From: Salminus brasiliensis
Taxonomy: Eukaryota; Chordata; Actinopteri; Characiformes; Bryconidae
Assembly: GCF_030463535.1 (NCBI RefSeq)
Contig: NC_132897.1
Span: 7,026,821 to 7,090,820, forward strand
Reading direction: 5' to 3'
Length of the DNA: 64,000 nucleotides
The notes beneath the pieces are model-generated. The model worked only from the letters and a program-made list of their open reading frames with translations. It was not told where the DNA came from and ran no database searches. This document shows, one piece after another, positions 22,222 through 34,290 of the stretch. The position numbers were made by a program, and so were the translations under genes. Each line of letters starts with the position of its first letter. The first letter of the stretch is position 1.

Positions 22222-23545
22222 AAACATTAAAACCACTAGACTGGTCATGAGAAGTGAATAACTTTGCTTTCCTTGCTACAGTGGCGTTTGTCAGGGGCTG
22301 GACATATCAGGCAGCAAGTGAGCAGTCAGTTCTTGAAGGTGATGTGTTGGCAGCAGGAAAAATGGGCAAGTACAATATCAGCACATACTGGCACATACAC
22401 ACAGTATCGGTATCAGCACATACTGGCACACACACAGTATCGGCACATACTGGCACATACACACAGTATCGGTATCGGCACATTACTGGCACACACACAG
22501 TATCGGCACATACTGGCACATACACACAGTATCGGTATCGGCACATACTGGCACATACACACAGTATCGGTATCGGCACATACTGGCACATACACACAGT
22601 ATCGGCACATTACTGGCACATACACACTGTATCGGTATCGGCACATACTGGCACATACACACAGTATCGGCACATACTGGCACATACACACTGTATCGGT
22701 ATCGGCACATACTGGCACATACACACTGTATTGGTATCGGCACATACTAGTACATGCATGAATACCATGAAGCTTTCTGACACCAACCAAACATTTAAAC
22801 AACCAGTAAAAGCAGTCATAAATAGTTATTACCATAAAACAAACAGTCATTTAATGAAACTGTTACATTTACAGCGCTTTTTGTTCTGAAATCAAAGGTT
22901 GAGTTTCAGCAGCTCGTTTAAAGACTAACACACACTGCTGTCGTGTACCTGAATGTGAAATTGCTGCAGAAGCACTTTGTTTCTAAACTGGTGTTTTTTT
23001 TTCACTTCACAAAAATGTGAATTTTATCCAGTTAAAAGCTGTTTGGTGAAGCTTCGCCAGATTATTATTTCCCTACCTGCATGTGTTTCTGAATTGTGGC
23101 AATTTTCTTTTCACAGCTCTGAAACTTTTCACATGTGCAGTTCTTCAACCAGTAAACGCTGTTCTTTCAAGCTTATTAGATCTTATTAAAAAATACAACC
23201 TATATAAATTAAAACACTATAAAGATCATCGAGTCAGAGTTGGTATCGGTCTCGGTACTCCTTATTCCTATGTGCAAGCATAAGAATCTAAGCCACTCTG
23301 ACAAGCGCCTAATTGCTATGGCCAGATGACTGGGTCAGGACATCAGGAAGGTGTGTTCCCAGGAAGCAGTGGTCAGTGTGTACGAAAAGGACAAGAGAGG
23401 ACAACCAGAGAAACAACAACAGGTTTATGGACATGAGACCTCGTTCTAGGACAGGAGATCAGGACACCACAGGACACCACAGGACACCTTCAGAGCTCTG
23501 GCACAGTAAGTCTCACGGTCAGCCATAAAAATAAGCACAACGTCA
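22222..23545 (+). mobile_element. dead mariner/Tc1-like element, family T1, split by a minisatellite
   Basis: The left end (22222-22377) reads 'cagtggcgtttgtcagggg', 'aggcagcaagtgagcagtc' and 'ttcttgaaggtgatgtgttgg'. Its continuation (23283-23545) has 'gccactctgacaagcgcc', 'gcagtggtcagtgtgtac' and 'accacaggacaccttcagag'. These phrases also occur in order in the copy at 45290-45786, and some in 32570-32866 and 41440-41968. The transposase frame is destroyed by deletions and stops. The intervening part holds a local minisatellite and about 500 bp of unrelated sequence. Confidence 0.75.
22378..22747. repeat. 35-bp/29-bp minisatellite nested in the transposon
   Basis: About a dozen copies of 'gcacatactggcacatacac' followed by acagtatcgg, with or without a doubled tatcgg, giving 35- and 29-bp versions. 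It is open in frames on both strands, which creates long cysteine/tyrosine- or histidine/threonine-rich frames of no coding value. Confidence 0.92.
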
Positions 23546-23824
23546 GAGACAGAGAAACATTAAAAACATGATTTTTGAATATAAAAAATATTTATTTCTG
23601 ATTTACAGTTAAAATAGTTACGTAATGCTTGCTCCATAATTCATTAAAACAGTCCCACAGGGGATTAAGTTAATAAAAACAGTGGAGAATATTGTTAATG
23701 CACTTGTTTGTAGGTTCTAGTAACAGCAGTGATCATGATAGTGTTGGTGGGTTAAAACTGGAACATTCAAGTCATGTAATCATCATTAATCATCAGCAGC
23801 AGGAGACTCATACGTGTGATGACC

Positions 23825-25882
23825 CTATGCATCGTCTCCATCGTCAAAATCCACTCCTGTAGCGGCCCGCTTCCTGCAGAAACAACCGAAATGGACAGTG
23901 AGAACCACAAGGACTCCTCTTCTCACAAGAAAAGTCACGTTTCTATTAATTACATTTCATATGTTATTTTTAAAAAGGCATTAGATATATTTTGATCCAT
24001 TAAATGTACAGATATTTAAACATGTTAAAAAAAGGCAAAGATCATCGCAGTCGAACAAAAACTTTACAACTTTACAGGAGAAGGAAAACCCGCCCAAACT
24101 TTCAATGGTAGTCAACGTGAAGTCAGTGAGTCACCTTCTTGTGCCTGGGTTGATGATCGAATCCCCCGGGAGGCGTTTTCTTACAGTTACAGTTGGACCA
24201 CTGGTCTGTTTCCTAGGTTCAAATCCTACAACAGAAGGCTGCCGTTATTCCCCCTGTGGTTTGATAAGGCCAGACAGGAGAAACTGACCAATAGTATTGG
24301 ACAAAAGTATTGGGACACCTGCTCATTCAAAATCAAGGGTATTAAAAAGAGTTTATCCTGCTTTTGTTGTAGTATCTGTCTCTACGGTCCAGGGAAGAAG
24401 GCTTTCTAATAGATTTTGGAACATTGCTGTGAGGATTTTGTCGCATTCAGCGACAAGAGCGTTAATAAGGTGAGGATGTTGGATGATCACCACCCTACCT
24501 CACCTTCAACTCCTCAACTCATCCCAAAAGTATTGAATGGAGCACTAACCATCATTCCAGAGAACACAGTTCCACTGCTCCACAGCTCAGTGCTGGGGGG
24601 GCTTTATACCCATATAGCCGTGCCTGGCATTAGGCAGCATGGTGCTAGTGGGTTCATGTTTATCTGCTCCAGAGTCCTATTCTGTTGGAAATACTTCTCT
24701 ACAGGGACTAGACAAGTCCTTGTGTGTGTGTGTGCGATCATTGGGGTAATGGGCAATGGGTGCAACTTAAAGTAGCATTCATTAGAAGGGGTGTCCACAA
24801 ACATTTTGAGAGTTTATGTTTTCTTCCAAAGACCAAATCATGAGGATAAACAGGATGAAAACCACATACCCATACTCTTCTTCTGTGGGCTCTTTCCAGG
24901 GCTCTGTACAGGTCCTATCAGGGTACAAAAACAACAGGCATCAAACTGACTAGGATTTCTTCCAAGGTGGTCCAATTACAGCACAATTCATGGCCTGCTG
25001 TTGTACACCTGCAGCGTCCAGCTGCGTCAGGATGTCTGCCATTTTAAACAGCAGCTCTTTGAGCTCTGTTCTTCCTTCAAGGGCTGCGAGTTTGGACAGA
25101 GACACGTTCAGGTCCGCAGGTTCGGAGTCCAGATGAAGCACAGCACCGTCCTCCTGCAGGGACACGAAAGCACGCCCGCTCCTGCATGCACCCCTGCCAC
25201 GGGACACAAGACAAGACAGCACCCTCAGGTCAACCTGGAGAAGAAGGCGGTTCATCAAGATCATCGACTATCCACTGTCTTTTCTGCTTACTTCAGCTTC
25301 AGGGCGTAATCCTCAGTCGACTTCAGTAAAAGCCTCTTCTTCTGCAAAGCAACACAGAGGACTATTTTCATTACGGCTCTCCAGAAGGAGTAGATTGAGG
25401 GGGAGAAAAAATACACGGATGACATTATGACCAAAACATTATGACCACTCAGCGATAAAGTGAATAATCACACAAACTGTGGTGTGGGATGTATGTAGGA
25501 CAGTGAAACTGGAACAGCCAGCTGTTCACTACCAGTGCCAGGCTAGCTATATAGCTAGGGTTAGTTATTCTGAGTAACTCACAAGCTGAGACAGGCTTTC
25601 TTCTGAAAGATCTGCTTTCCAAACATCTTCCCCATTGCTCAGCCTGAGGAACAAACACAGCTGAAGATGGAAATGCTGAAAATATGCAGCTTTAAAGACG
25701 AGGACCAGGGAAATATCTAGCTAGGTTGTTAATGCTGACAGTCTGAGAGCTGTGCTGTGCTGAACTCACCCAATGCTCAGCCCTCCGGCTCTCTTCTGCG
25801 TAAAACACACATATTTGGACCGGTCGTTCTTGTCTATTAAGGTGCAGAAGACAGTTTTGGGCTGAGAAACAGTTTGATCCAT
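23825..25882 (-). CDS. paxx: PAXX, Ku-binding non-homologous end-joining factor
   Basis: XRCC4-superfamily scaffold that binds Ku at DNA double-strand breaks in the nucleus. Seven exons join in frame on the minus strand: 25882-25770, 25643-25583, 25341-25292, 25193-25009, 24903-24870, 24212-24135, 23873-23825. They give 189 residues (human has 204). The start MDQTVSQPKT is the first Met. Matches to the human protein as I recall it include a C followed ten residues later by LQED in exon 4, PGDSIINPG (human PGESLINPG) in exon 6 and the C-terminal GVDFDDGD. Val181 and Phe183 fit the two Ku-contact residues of that tail. Exon 5 is least certain: acceptor 24903 keeps frame, while an alternative at 24914 would not. 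A MITE-like element sits in the intron before exon 6. A minus-strand AATAAA lies near 23590. Confidence 0.9.
24293..24814 (+). mobile_element. MITE-like element, family M1, in a paxx intron
   Basis: Near-full copy. It opens with 'tattggacaaaagtattggg' and closes with the inverse-type end 'gtgtccacaaacattttgag'. Its interior contains 'gaacacagttccactgctcc' and 'ctctacagggactagacaag'. It is oriented opposite to paxx transcription and does not touch the splice sites of exons 24870-24903 or 24135-24212. Confidence 0.8.
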
Positions 25883-26312
25883 CCTCCAGCAGGATTTTAA
25901 CAACTCAAACACGCTAAAAACTACAAAAACTACAGACTTTTAAACAGGCAACTACCCGGATGTTAACGCAAACCACGCAGTTCCTGTTTTCATCTGACCG
26001 GATTACAAAATAAAAGTCACACACAAAAGTTACTAAGCTTCTCGTTTCGTTAAATACTTATAATAATTCATATAATATCATTTAAATAACGGCAAAATTA
26101 CGGTGTGTAGCGTGGTGTGTAAGAAAATAAATCCTACCTAAATGCTAGATAAGTAGGCTCAGTAGCCAGCTAGCGCTATAGGTAAAGCTGCCAGTACACG
26201 TGTGTGTGTATGTGCTCTCCTAAACCCCTTAACATTGACTGTGGTTCGTTTTGCTGTCTCTGCTACTTGCTAGGAGTGTGTTCACACTCTGTAGTATGCT
26301 CAGTCTGCTGAG
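25883..26312. promoter_or_regulatory. bidirectional promoter interval of paxx and dph7
   Basis: Only 430 bp separate the start codons of paxx (minus) and dph7 (plus), and the genes are head-to-head. There is no clear TATA box at a fitting distance. The interval contains an E-box-like acacgtgtg near 26196. Transcription start sites cannot be read from the sequence. Confidence 0.65.
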
Positions 26313-26869
26313 ATGGGCTGGCAGTCCCGGACCCGCAGTCTGCAGGTGTTTGACACCGAGCTGAGCGCCGACAGTGTGGAGTGGTGTCCCCTGACCCAGT
26401 GGTCTCACGTTCTGGCCTGTGGCACGTACCAGCTCCAGAAAGACGACGAGAAGGTGAGATCAGTGTAAGGCATGGGGGGTGCATTTCATTCGGGTCCTCT
26501 AAGATTGTTTTCATGCAGACTGTGGCTAATATCATCTTTCCACTGTGTAAAAAAGTCCCCTGAGATTGATCATAGTTATAATAGTAGTGAAGGTGTGATC
26601 ATCTGGTTGCATGCATTACTGGGTTTCCTGGACACAGATTAAGCCTAGTCGTGATGCTTTTTCTTTGAAAAGCTCCTTTAGTGTAGGATTAAGCCTAATC
26701 TGGGTCTGAGTTTACCTGGATTAAAGTAATAAGAAAGTATGACCCATTTAATTTAGTGCTTATTAAATTCTTACATCTGAGTTACTGAGAGTGGGACTAC
26801 TATTATGTTTGTCTTCATCTAACATCTCTAGTAATATAGAAGTCTAATTGTGCACAGAAAAAGGGGAAA

Positions 26870-26901
<32 letters not shown>

Positions 26902-29900
26902 ATAATAATAATGTGTATGTATGTATGCATATATATCTCAGAAGTTTAAGTGATCTGCAAATTTCAAATGAAAAGTGAGAAACCAGATTGCCTTTGTTTA
27001 CATGCAGTGCTTAAGCACAGTAATAGTAGTTTTCCAAAATAATTAGTGCTTTAGGTTACCCTAATCAAGATTTTATATGTTTTTAAATTATTGTTGTTGT
27101 TGTTGTTGTTGTTGTTTTTAATAAATCACAGTTCAGCGTAATATATAAAATACATTTTCAAAATGTACTGTCCTCTCCGTAGTCCATACAGTCTTAGCCC
27201 TCAAGAAAATAACCTACAAAAAAGCTGTGCATTAATTGTCACAAAAAGCATATACCCTGATATCCAGCTTACAGCTGTTAAACACATCCAATTTTGCTTG
27301 AGTTATAATGCATGTATCAGCCTGGACTGTTTTTTTGGGGGGGTTTTTTGAGTGAGATACAATACAGGTCAGCCAGTCCGAGCAGAGATCATTCACATAT
27401 GATTAATTGTTAGCGATAGGGAGAGGATGAAAGTCGTCATGGACATAAAATAAGAAAATAAGTGGGTCAAAAGAGAAGAATAATGAAATCCAAGGAAAAT
27501 AAGTGGGAAAACGGACTGTTCAAAAAGACGTATATATATATTTACTGTTGGGATGAATTACATCACAGCCTGCTTTTCTGATTATATGGTCACTCAGTAC
27601 GTAAAGAACTTGAATCAGCTGCATGTTTTATTACAAAGCATTACAGTATAAATCACTAACTTTAAATATTGGGGTTCATATTGTGTTGTTGTGTCATGAG
27701 TGTGTCTTACTGTGCATTACTGTGCATTACTGTGCATGTAAATGCAATCATGATTCAGATTCATTATAGTGTTGCTCTAAATGCCAGAGTTATAGCCCCT
27801 ATTTTAATGTCTAATGCTCTGTAACTTGCAGACTTCAGTGGGGTCCACGACTCCAAGCCGAACGGGTCGACTGTACCTGTTTGAGTTTCATTCCCAAGGA
27901 TCTTTCACCCCACCGCTAACCGAAACTCAGCGAATCGACACTCCAGCTATATTGGATCTGAAATGGTAAGTGCAGCTAATGTACATTTATACTAAAGTAT
28001 TACATGTGTTCAGTCAAAGTCCTTACAGGCAAGTTTGTGGCCATCTTTGTAATGCAGAAACACACTGGAAACTGTAGGTCAGATTACCGTTTCTACACCA
28101 TATTTCAAATTACTGACAAATGTAGTTTGTAGATTTTGGCTCAATAAAACACAAAAAACCTGATTCTTTATTTTGATTCTGGCCACTGTGCTGTAGCCAG
28201 ACTGTACTGAGCAACCAGACGCTTTGTTAAGCGTTGCGAGAACCAGCCAGTGTCTGGTCACCTCATTTATAACCTCTCTGGTTCAGTTTAAACCCTGTGG
28301 TTTTAATGCTGCAGGTTTGTGCTTGTTTAGTTGATTTGAAGTTGACATGAGTTTTTCTCCTGTAAGGTGTCATGTTCCAGTGTGCGAGCGCCCCATGCTG
28401 GGAATGGCTACAGCTCGTGGAGAAATACAGTTACACAGACTGGTCGATACACAGGTAAAGGTTTGACGTGCACTTTGTATTGGTCATTTGGCATTCTGAT
28501 GACTTTTGTCTTCTGTTTTATCTGCTGAATGTTCTTTGCCTTGTTGACACCGCTGTGTAGCAGCAGGGCAGCTGTTTGGAGCATGTGTTGAGCACAGAAT
28601 TGGGCCCTGACAGATTAGCTCTGTCGCTGGACTGGTCAACAGGGAGAGGTGAAAGGTAAGGCAGTTTAAGCATTGAACGCTGAATCTACTAAAGTCTGGA
28701 TAAATGAGTGGAGACTCCATTTACCTTGGAAGTAGAATGACGGAGCTGGGGTGTTTTATAGTAAATCTAACCAAAATATGTCCCATGTCAGTCTCAGGTT
28801 TGTATTGTTAGGAATACCAGTTGATAACAGTACATTCTGCTGTATTTTGTGCATCCAAACATCATGGAAACACGTCCACAGATAGAAGCTAAACAATACT
28901 GTGTGTATGACTGAGTGCTTAGTGCTAATTAACTGATAATTAACACCACTGCTTATATCACTGTTGATGTGCGGCACGGCCATCTTGGATTTTGAACTCT
29001 TTGGGTTGGTGAGGCTCTCCCAGCTTTCCGAGTAGAAAATCCGGCTTGTGAAGGCTTTCCAGTTAAACGTTCCTACATGGAGCTTGGAAAATCCGACATC
29101 CCAGTTGAAATGGAGCGCAGCATTAAACCTCGACTGCTAGACAGCAAACTCGTCCTCCTGGCCCTCAAACAAACTTTGCATCCACCTCCACCCCCTCTCT
29201 ACTATTTCTTCCCTCATTTACCAAACCGACAGGTGGTGCAGCTTCATGTGCAGGCCACAGGAAAGCCGAGCGTCCATTGTCTTGCTTTCAGTATCTCAGT
29301 GTATCGTAAACAATTAAATCGTAACCCCTGTATCATGATGAGTATCTCATCGTCAGGTTATTGCCGATACACTAATGCCCTTACTGTTATTAATGCCCTA
29401 ACTGTTACACTATTATTAAACCAGGGTTTTTTAATAAGCTTGTGTTTAGTGCTGTTGGTGCATTATTAGTATACACCACAGTGTACATTTCTCTCTCTCT
29501 CTGTTTACAGCAGTGACACTCGTTTGGTGTCCAGTGACTCAACAGGCTCTCTCACTGTGCTGTCTCTCGGCGAGACCAGCCTGAATCCCATTTCCCAGTG
29601 GAAAGCTCATGACTTTGAGGCCTGGATTTCAGCTTTCAGTTACTGGGATACGCAGCTGGTATATTCTGGTAAGGCCAACATATTTTTGACAGAAATACCT
29701 TTTTGAGGTAAATTGTACTTATTAATATTACACTAATTTATATATTATATGTTCAGTCTTTCTTGGCAGAGTAGCATCACGTTGTCTTTACATTAAAAAA
29801 AGCATCCCTTCATCTCTCTTTCTCTTCATCGTGTCTTTGTACTACACAGTTTTTGTTTGCCTTTCTGTGTGTGTTTATTTGACCATTTCCGACATTACTG

Positions 29901-32388
29901 TGTGACTCAGGCGGCGACGACTGCAAACTTAAAGGCTGGGATCTAAGAATGGGTCCCTCTTCTCCCACTTTCACCAGTAAAAGGTTAGACTTCTGATGAA
30001 ATAAAACTAAATAAAAACATGTGTCTTTTGCTTTATACAAAAAAGGAAGGGGAATGAAATTTTGGCTTGGTTTGCTATTTGGATATTCACGTTTTTGAAG
30101 TATTCATTGTTCTGAATAGAAAATAAAAGCAGTTGCACACAGCTTGTTTAGTCCATGTAGTGGAAGAATTACTGACAATAGAATAAGACTCTATGGCTCC
30201 TTACTGGTTTTGTTCACACGCTCCGTTCACATGACAGCTGCTCAGTCTATGTGTTTTCACAGCAGCTCTGCGTCTAGATTAAGGGAATTATTACTGTAAA
30301 CAGTAACAGTGGCAGGAACACTGTATTCCACACTGGTGTAATCAACTCCTTAACGCAGAAAGGCTTATTACACACAAAGGTGTATTACTCAGTAACTACA
30401 GGGTCTTCTATACAAACTGTGGTAGGGCTGTGATATAGGGCATGAGTCCTGAACCGTTCCTGGTTATCTCAAGAAAAATGCCAGATGACGTCACTAACTA
30501 ATCGACTATTAAATTAGTTGCCAAATAATTTAGTTGTCGATTGCACCCCTACAAGCCATTAGTGCCCAATGTTTATGGTCTCTTTCTTCATTCATAGGCA
30601 TTCTATGGGAGTGTGCAGCATACACAGCAATCCTCACAGAGAGCATGTTTTAGCCACCGGCAGGTAAAACTACTTCAGTCTCGCTGTGACAGTTTTGGAG
30701 AATTAGCAGCATTTTTGCAGCTTGACTGTTCCTTTATATGGCTGTTCTTTGCATGTGCCTCAGTTATGATGAAAATGTGCTGTTGTGGGACGGGAGGAAC
30801 ATGCGGCAGCCCCTCAGTGAAACCTCAGTGGGCGGAGGGGTGTGGCGACTCAAGTGGCATCCCACTCAAGAACACCTGCTCCTGGCTGCATGTATGCACA
30901 ATGACTTCCACATTCTTCACTGCCAGCAGGCCATGGGTAAGCCCATCAAAGCAGTATGTTCTGTTACTGTCCAGTTATTCTAAAGAGGCTGAATGTGTTT
31001 GTGTTTGAACAGCCTAGTCTAATCTTCACCCCAGAGTTTCTCAACTAGCCAAGAAATGTGTGGTGTCTTTAATTGTGCACTGGAGCGACGAGGTTAATGT
31101 TGCTAAGTAGTGGAAGCTAATAGCCACCAGTCAGTGTTGTTCCAACTGCATGATTAAATTCCCACTAATAAAATGTAGTCCATCTGTTTCTCTACTTACT
31201 TTGTTAGCCTCCTTTCACCTTGTCCTTCAATGGTCAGGACCCCACAGGACTGACCAACACAAAGTATGTATCTGGGTGGTGGGTCATTCTCCACCCACTG
31301 TCCACTCTATTAGACACTCCTACCTAGTTGGTCCACCTTTTGGATGTAAAGTCAGAGACAGAAGCTCTTTCATCAGTGCCCACAGGACGCTACTGCCCAC
31401 AGAACGCAGCCGGCAGGATATTTCTCGAACCACTGGACTGTTCTCTGTCCAGACGCTGAGGTGTTTAAAACTCCAGCAGCACTGCTGTGTGTGTGATCCA
31501 CTATTCGTACCAGCGCAACACACACTATTAACACACCACTACATCAGTGTCACTGCAGTGCTGAGAATGACCCATCACCCAAATAATACCTGCTCTGTGG
31601 TGGTCAGTCCTGTGGGGTCCTGACCATTGAGAAACAGGGTGAAAGGAGGCTAATAGAGTATGCAGAGAAACAGATAGACTGCAGTCTGGTATTATATAAC
31701 TAGTGGCTTTAATAAAGTGGCAGGTCTGTGTATAGTTGTCAATTTCAGCACTACTCAACTCTGGATATTGAGATAATGAGTGGCATATGGGCCATCCACA
31801 GGGCATGGTGGGTAATGCGCTTACATGTATGATCAGTAAAATTCTCCTGAGATATGTACATAGAAAATATTCAGTTATCGGTGAAGGCCCCCATCCTATA
31901 TCAGTGCATCTCCACTTTATAATGACTTATGTAATGCTGTTTTCTAATTTCTCTTTGTTTTGTTTTTTTCAATAGATGGAAATGAAGGATCATGCCCTAT
32001 CTTAGCTTCATACATCCTTCACAATTCTTTAGCCTATGGAGCAGACTGGTCATGGCTTCCCCTTAGCAGCCCCCCACCCTCCTCTCCTCAGGAACCAGCG
32101 CCAGCTACTGTGGAATTCACAGAGCCTGGGGGACACCTGAGGATCCAGTATGAGTCACCAACTGCCAGCTTTGACACTTCTCTGGAGGATGACTCTGGGC
32201 GATACATCCCTGACCATTCTCCACCACCAGAGAAGACTCAGCCATCCCCAGCTCCTCTCCCAAGCCTGGGGGACAATTCTGCTTCCATGTCTTGCCTGCT
32301 AGCCACCTGCTCCTTCTATGACCACATGCTGCATGTGTGGAGATGGGACTGGAGCCCAGAAGAGACTGAGCCTGCTCCGTCTTCTTAA
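26313..32388 (+). CDS. dph7: DPH7, diphthine methylesterase (WD-repeat protein)
   Basis: Removes the methyl ester from the diphthine intermediate on eEF2, just before the final amidation by DPH6. Nine exons join in frame: 26313-26453, 27832-27965, 28367-28454, 28561-28655, 29511-29668, 29911-29983, 30598-30663, 30764-30936, 31976-32388. They give 446 residues (human 452). The N-terminus [14 protein letters not shown] and LACGTYQLQ is the DPH7 hallmark. Middle exons form WD blades, for example [45 protein letters not shown] and [13 protein letters not shown]. The last exon carries a proline/acid-rich insertion of about 75 residues before the closing blade [15 protein letters not shown]. All introns are GT-AG. 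The gene is divergent from paxx and convergent with mrpl41, the latter as in human. Confidence 0.95.
26454..27831 (+). other. dph7 first intron with small repeats
   Basis: Holds a short foldback-type repeat at about 26630-26720, whose 'cacagattaagcctagtc' is answered by 'aggattaagcctaatctg'. It also holds (ACT)n/(AAT)n at about 26872-26910 and (TTG)n at about 27090-27116. No exon was found. Confidence 0.6.
28656..29510 (+). other. dph7 intron
   Basis: No mobile element or exon recognised. The reading frame at 29077-29469 ends without splice sites or homology. The intron closes with a CT run and the acceptor TTTACAG. Confidence 0.6.
31176..31683. mobile_element. long-palindrome element, family P1, copy 2 (dph7 intron)
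   Basis: Same organisation as 9369-9897. The left arm contains 'accttgtccttcaatggtc' and 'atctgggtggtgggtcatt'. The right arm contains 'atgacccatcacccaaat' and 'tgaccattgagaaacaggg'. The outer ends, 'atctgtttctctacttact' and 'cagagaaacagatagactg', are also inverted. It lies wholly in the last dph7 intron. The left arm is shorter than in copy 1. Confidence 0.85.
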
Positions 32389-32569
32389 GCATTCAGCTTA
32401 GGATAGACAGCTCATTTTAACAGAAACAGTGTTTGGAGTACAGACAGGGTAATAGTTGGAGCTAAATGGATGACATAGTGGAAGAACAGTATCTGGAGAT
32501 GTTTATGATGTAGAGGATCGCGGGGCACAAACTGACACTGTTTGGTGTTTGCTAAATAATTCGCAGGGT

Positions 32570-32866
32570 GTAGGGTGTTTCCAGTATGCAGTGGACAGTA
32601 CCTACCAAAAGTGGTTCAAGAAATGAACCACCTGTAAAGTGGCGACAGGGTCATGGGCACCTAAGGCTCATTGATGTGATCCACGGAGGCCCCACCTCAC
32701 AACTCACAGGACTTATAGGATCTGCTGCTGCTCACATTAGTCTTTGTGTCAGATACCATAGGACACCTTCAGAGGTCTTGAGGAGTCCATGATGATCTGT
32801 TGTGGCGCAAGGGGGACCTACACAATATTAGGCAGGTGGTGCTAATGTTATGGCTGATAAATGTAC
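32570..32866 (+). mobile_element. mariner/Tc1-like remnant, family T1 (3' part)
   Basis: Reads 'gcagtggacagtacctacc', then 'gcgacagggtcatgggcac', 'ggaggccccacctcacaac' and 'ggacaccttcagaggtcttg'. It ends in 'aatattaggcaggtggtgct' and 'aatgttatggctgataaat'. The middle of the transposase is deleted. Confidence 0.8.
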
Positions 32867-33844
32867 TTTAAAATGTATACAGAGGGTAATGCTGAACCTC
32901 CCACATTTTCTCTTGTAGGGCTTAGATGTAACACTACCTCCACCATATGGAAGAGGGACTTTAGCAGGGCTAGCCCGCACTGTGATATATATATATATAT
33001 ATGCATGCTTTAAAATGGTGCTATAATACAGCCAGCAACATGGTCTGATTACTGTCCGAATAATCATAAGCTGTGTTCCTCTGTGTTAGTTTGGTCCCCA
33101 CTTTCCTCTACATTTATTAATGGGTCCATATAATGGAAAACCAAATTTCTCACTTTTTTTTAATTTTTATTTTAATGAAAGTCTGATGTAGTGACCTGCA
33201 TCTTTCTGCAGAACCGGCGCGCCGGCCGCAGTTCCAGACCAGCATATTCAGACCAGCAGTTTCAAAACGTGCCATAGTTGTGCCCCACCTAGCAGGGTGC
33301 TGTTTAAAAGCAATGCTGTGATTCCAGTTTAAAGCAGTTTTCATATTAAACATTAAAAGCAACCCTACTAGGCCTTGGTTAAGCTACTGCTGTCTCTTGT
33401 ACAAATTGTCCAAATACTATTGAAGTGTGATCAAATCAAAATATTAATTCCCCACTCTTTTGGTTTTTAACCGAAAAGAAAGAGCCAAATCAGTGTTTTA
33501 TGCTTTGTACTGCACCATGCAGACCAGCGGGTGCATCAATACTGTAGTAACAGAAAAATCCTCTATATTCCATCATCAATTGAGGTGGAGTTACAGATGT
33601 AGCTGAACTGAATGCTGCTGACCACTAGGGGGCGCACTGGCCACAACTGGAACAGCTAAAGTCAGTAAAGTGAGCAGCATAAAATGGTTAATGTTGGACA
33701 AATCACTCAGTTTAAAAAAAAAGAAATGCTGCAGTGAGGATGTATGTAAAAAGTTAAGTTATCTGGCTAAACTAAGAGACCCTGTTATTTGAATGAGGTG
33801 CAATACCAAGCAGCCAATCAGAGCAGAGATCATTTACATACACC

Positions 33845-34290
33845 ATTCAGACATAATGTTAATACCATGTTCTTATTATTGAGTAGGTCTTCCTTGTGCT
33901 GCCACCAAAGAACTGACCAGTAGAGGCATGGACTTCACAAGACCTTTGATGGCACTAAGATATGTAAGCAGCAGTTCTTTTAAATACTGCAAGTTTTAAG
34001 GGAGGGTTACCTTATTTTTTATACCAGGAAAACCCCACCAAACCTGCCTGATGATTTGGAGCTGTTCTGACCAAGTCGTCTACTCACCACAATTTGGTTC
34101 TTGACAGAGTGGCTCAGGTTCTTATGCTTGCCCATTTTCCTGCTTTTCACATCACTTTCAAGAGCTGACTGTTCACCTGCTGCCTAATATGTAGATCCCA
34201 TCCCAGGAAAGATGCCACTGTAGATGAAGGTAATCAATGTTTTTCACCTCACCTGTCAGTGGTGCTAATGTTATGGCTGATTGGTGTATA
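33845..34290 (-). mobile_element. mariner/Tc1-like remnant, family T1 (reverse copy)
   Basis: Minus-strand copy. On the plus strand 'gaggcatggacttcacaag' and 'acctttgatggcac' are inverse forms of the family 3' part. 'ctgttcacctgctgcctaat' and 'acctgtcagtggtgctaatg' are inverse forms of its 5' end. It is internally deleted and carries no open frame. Confidence 0.72.

Noticed and set aside
22254-22889. Long open frames on both strands (H/T/Y-rich and C/V/Y-rich)
   Set aside because: They are produced by the 35/29-bp minisatellite and by flanking transposon sequence; no start context, splice sites or homology.
24605-24804. Minus-strand frame in the paxx intron
   Set aside because: Lies wholly within the M1 MITE-like copy, and equivalent frames are disrupted in the other copies.
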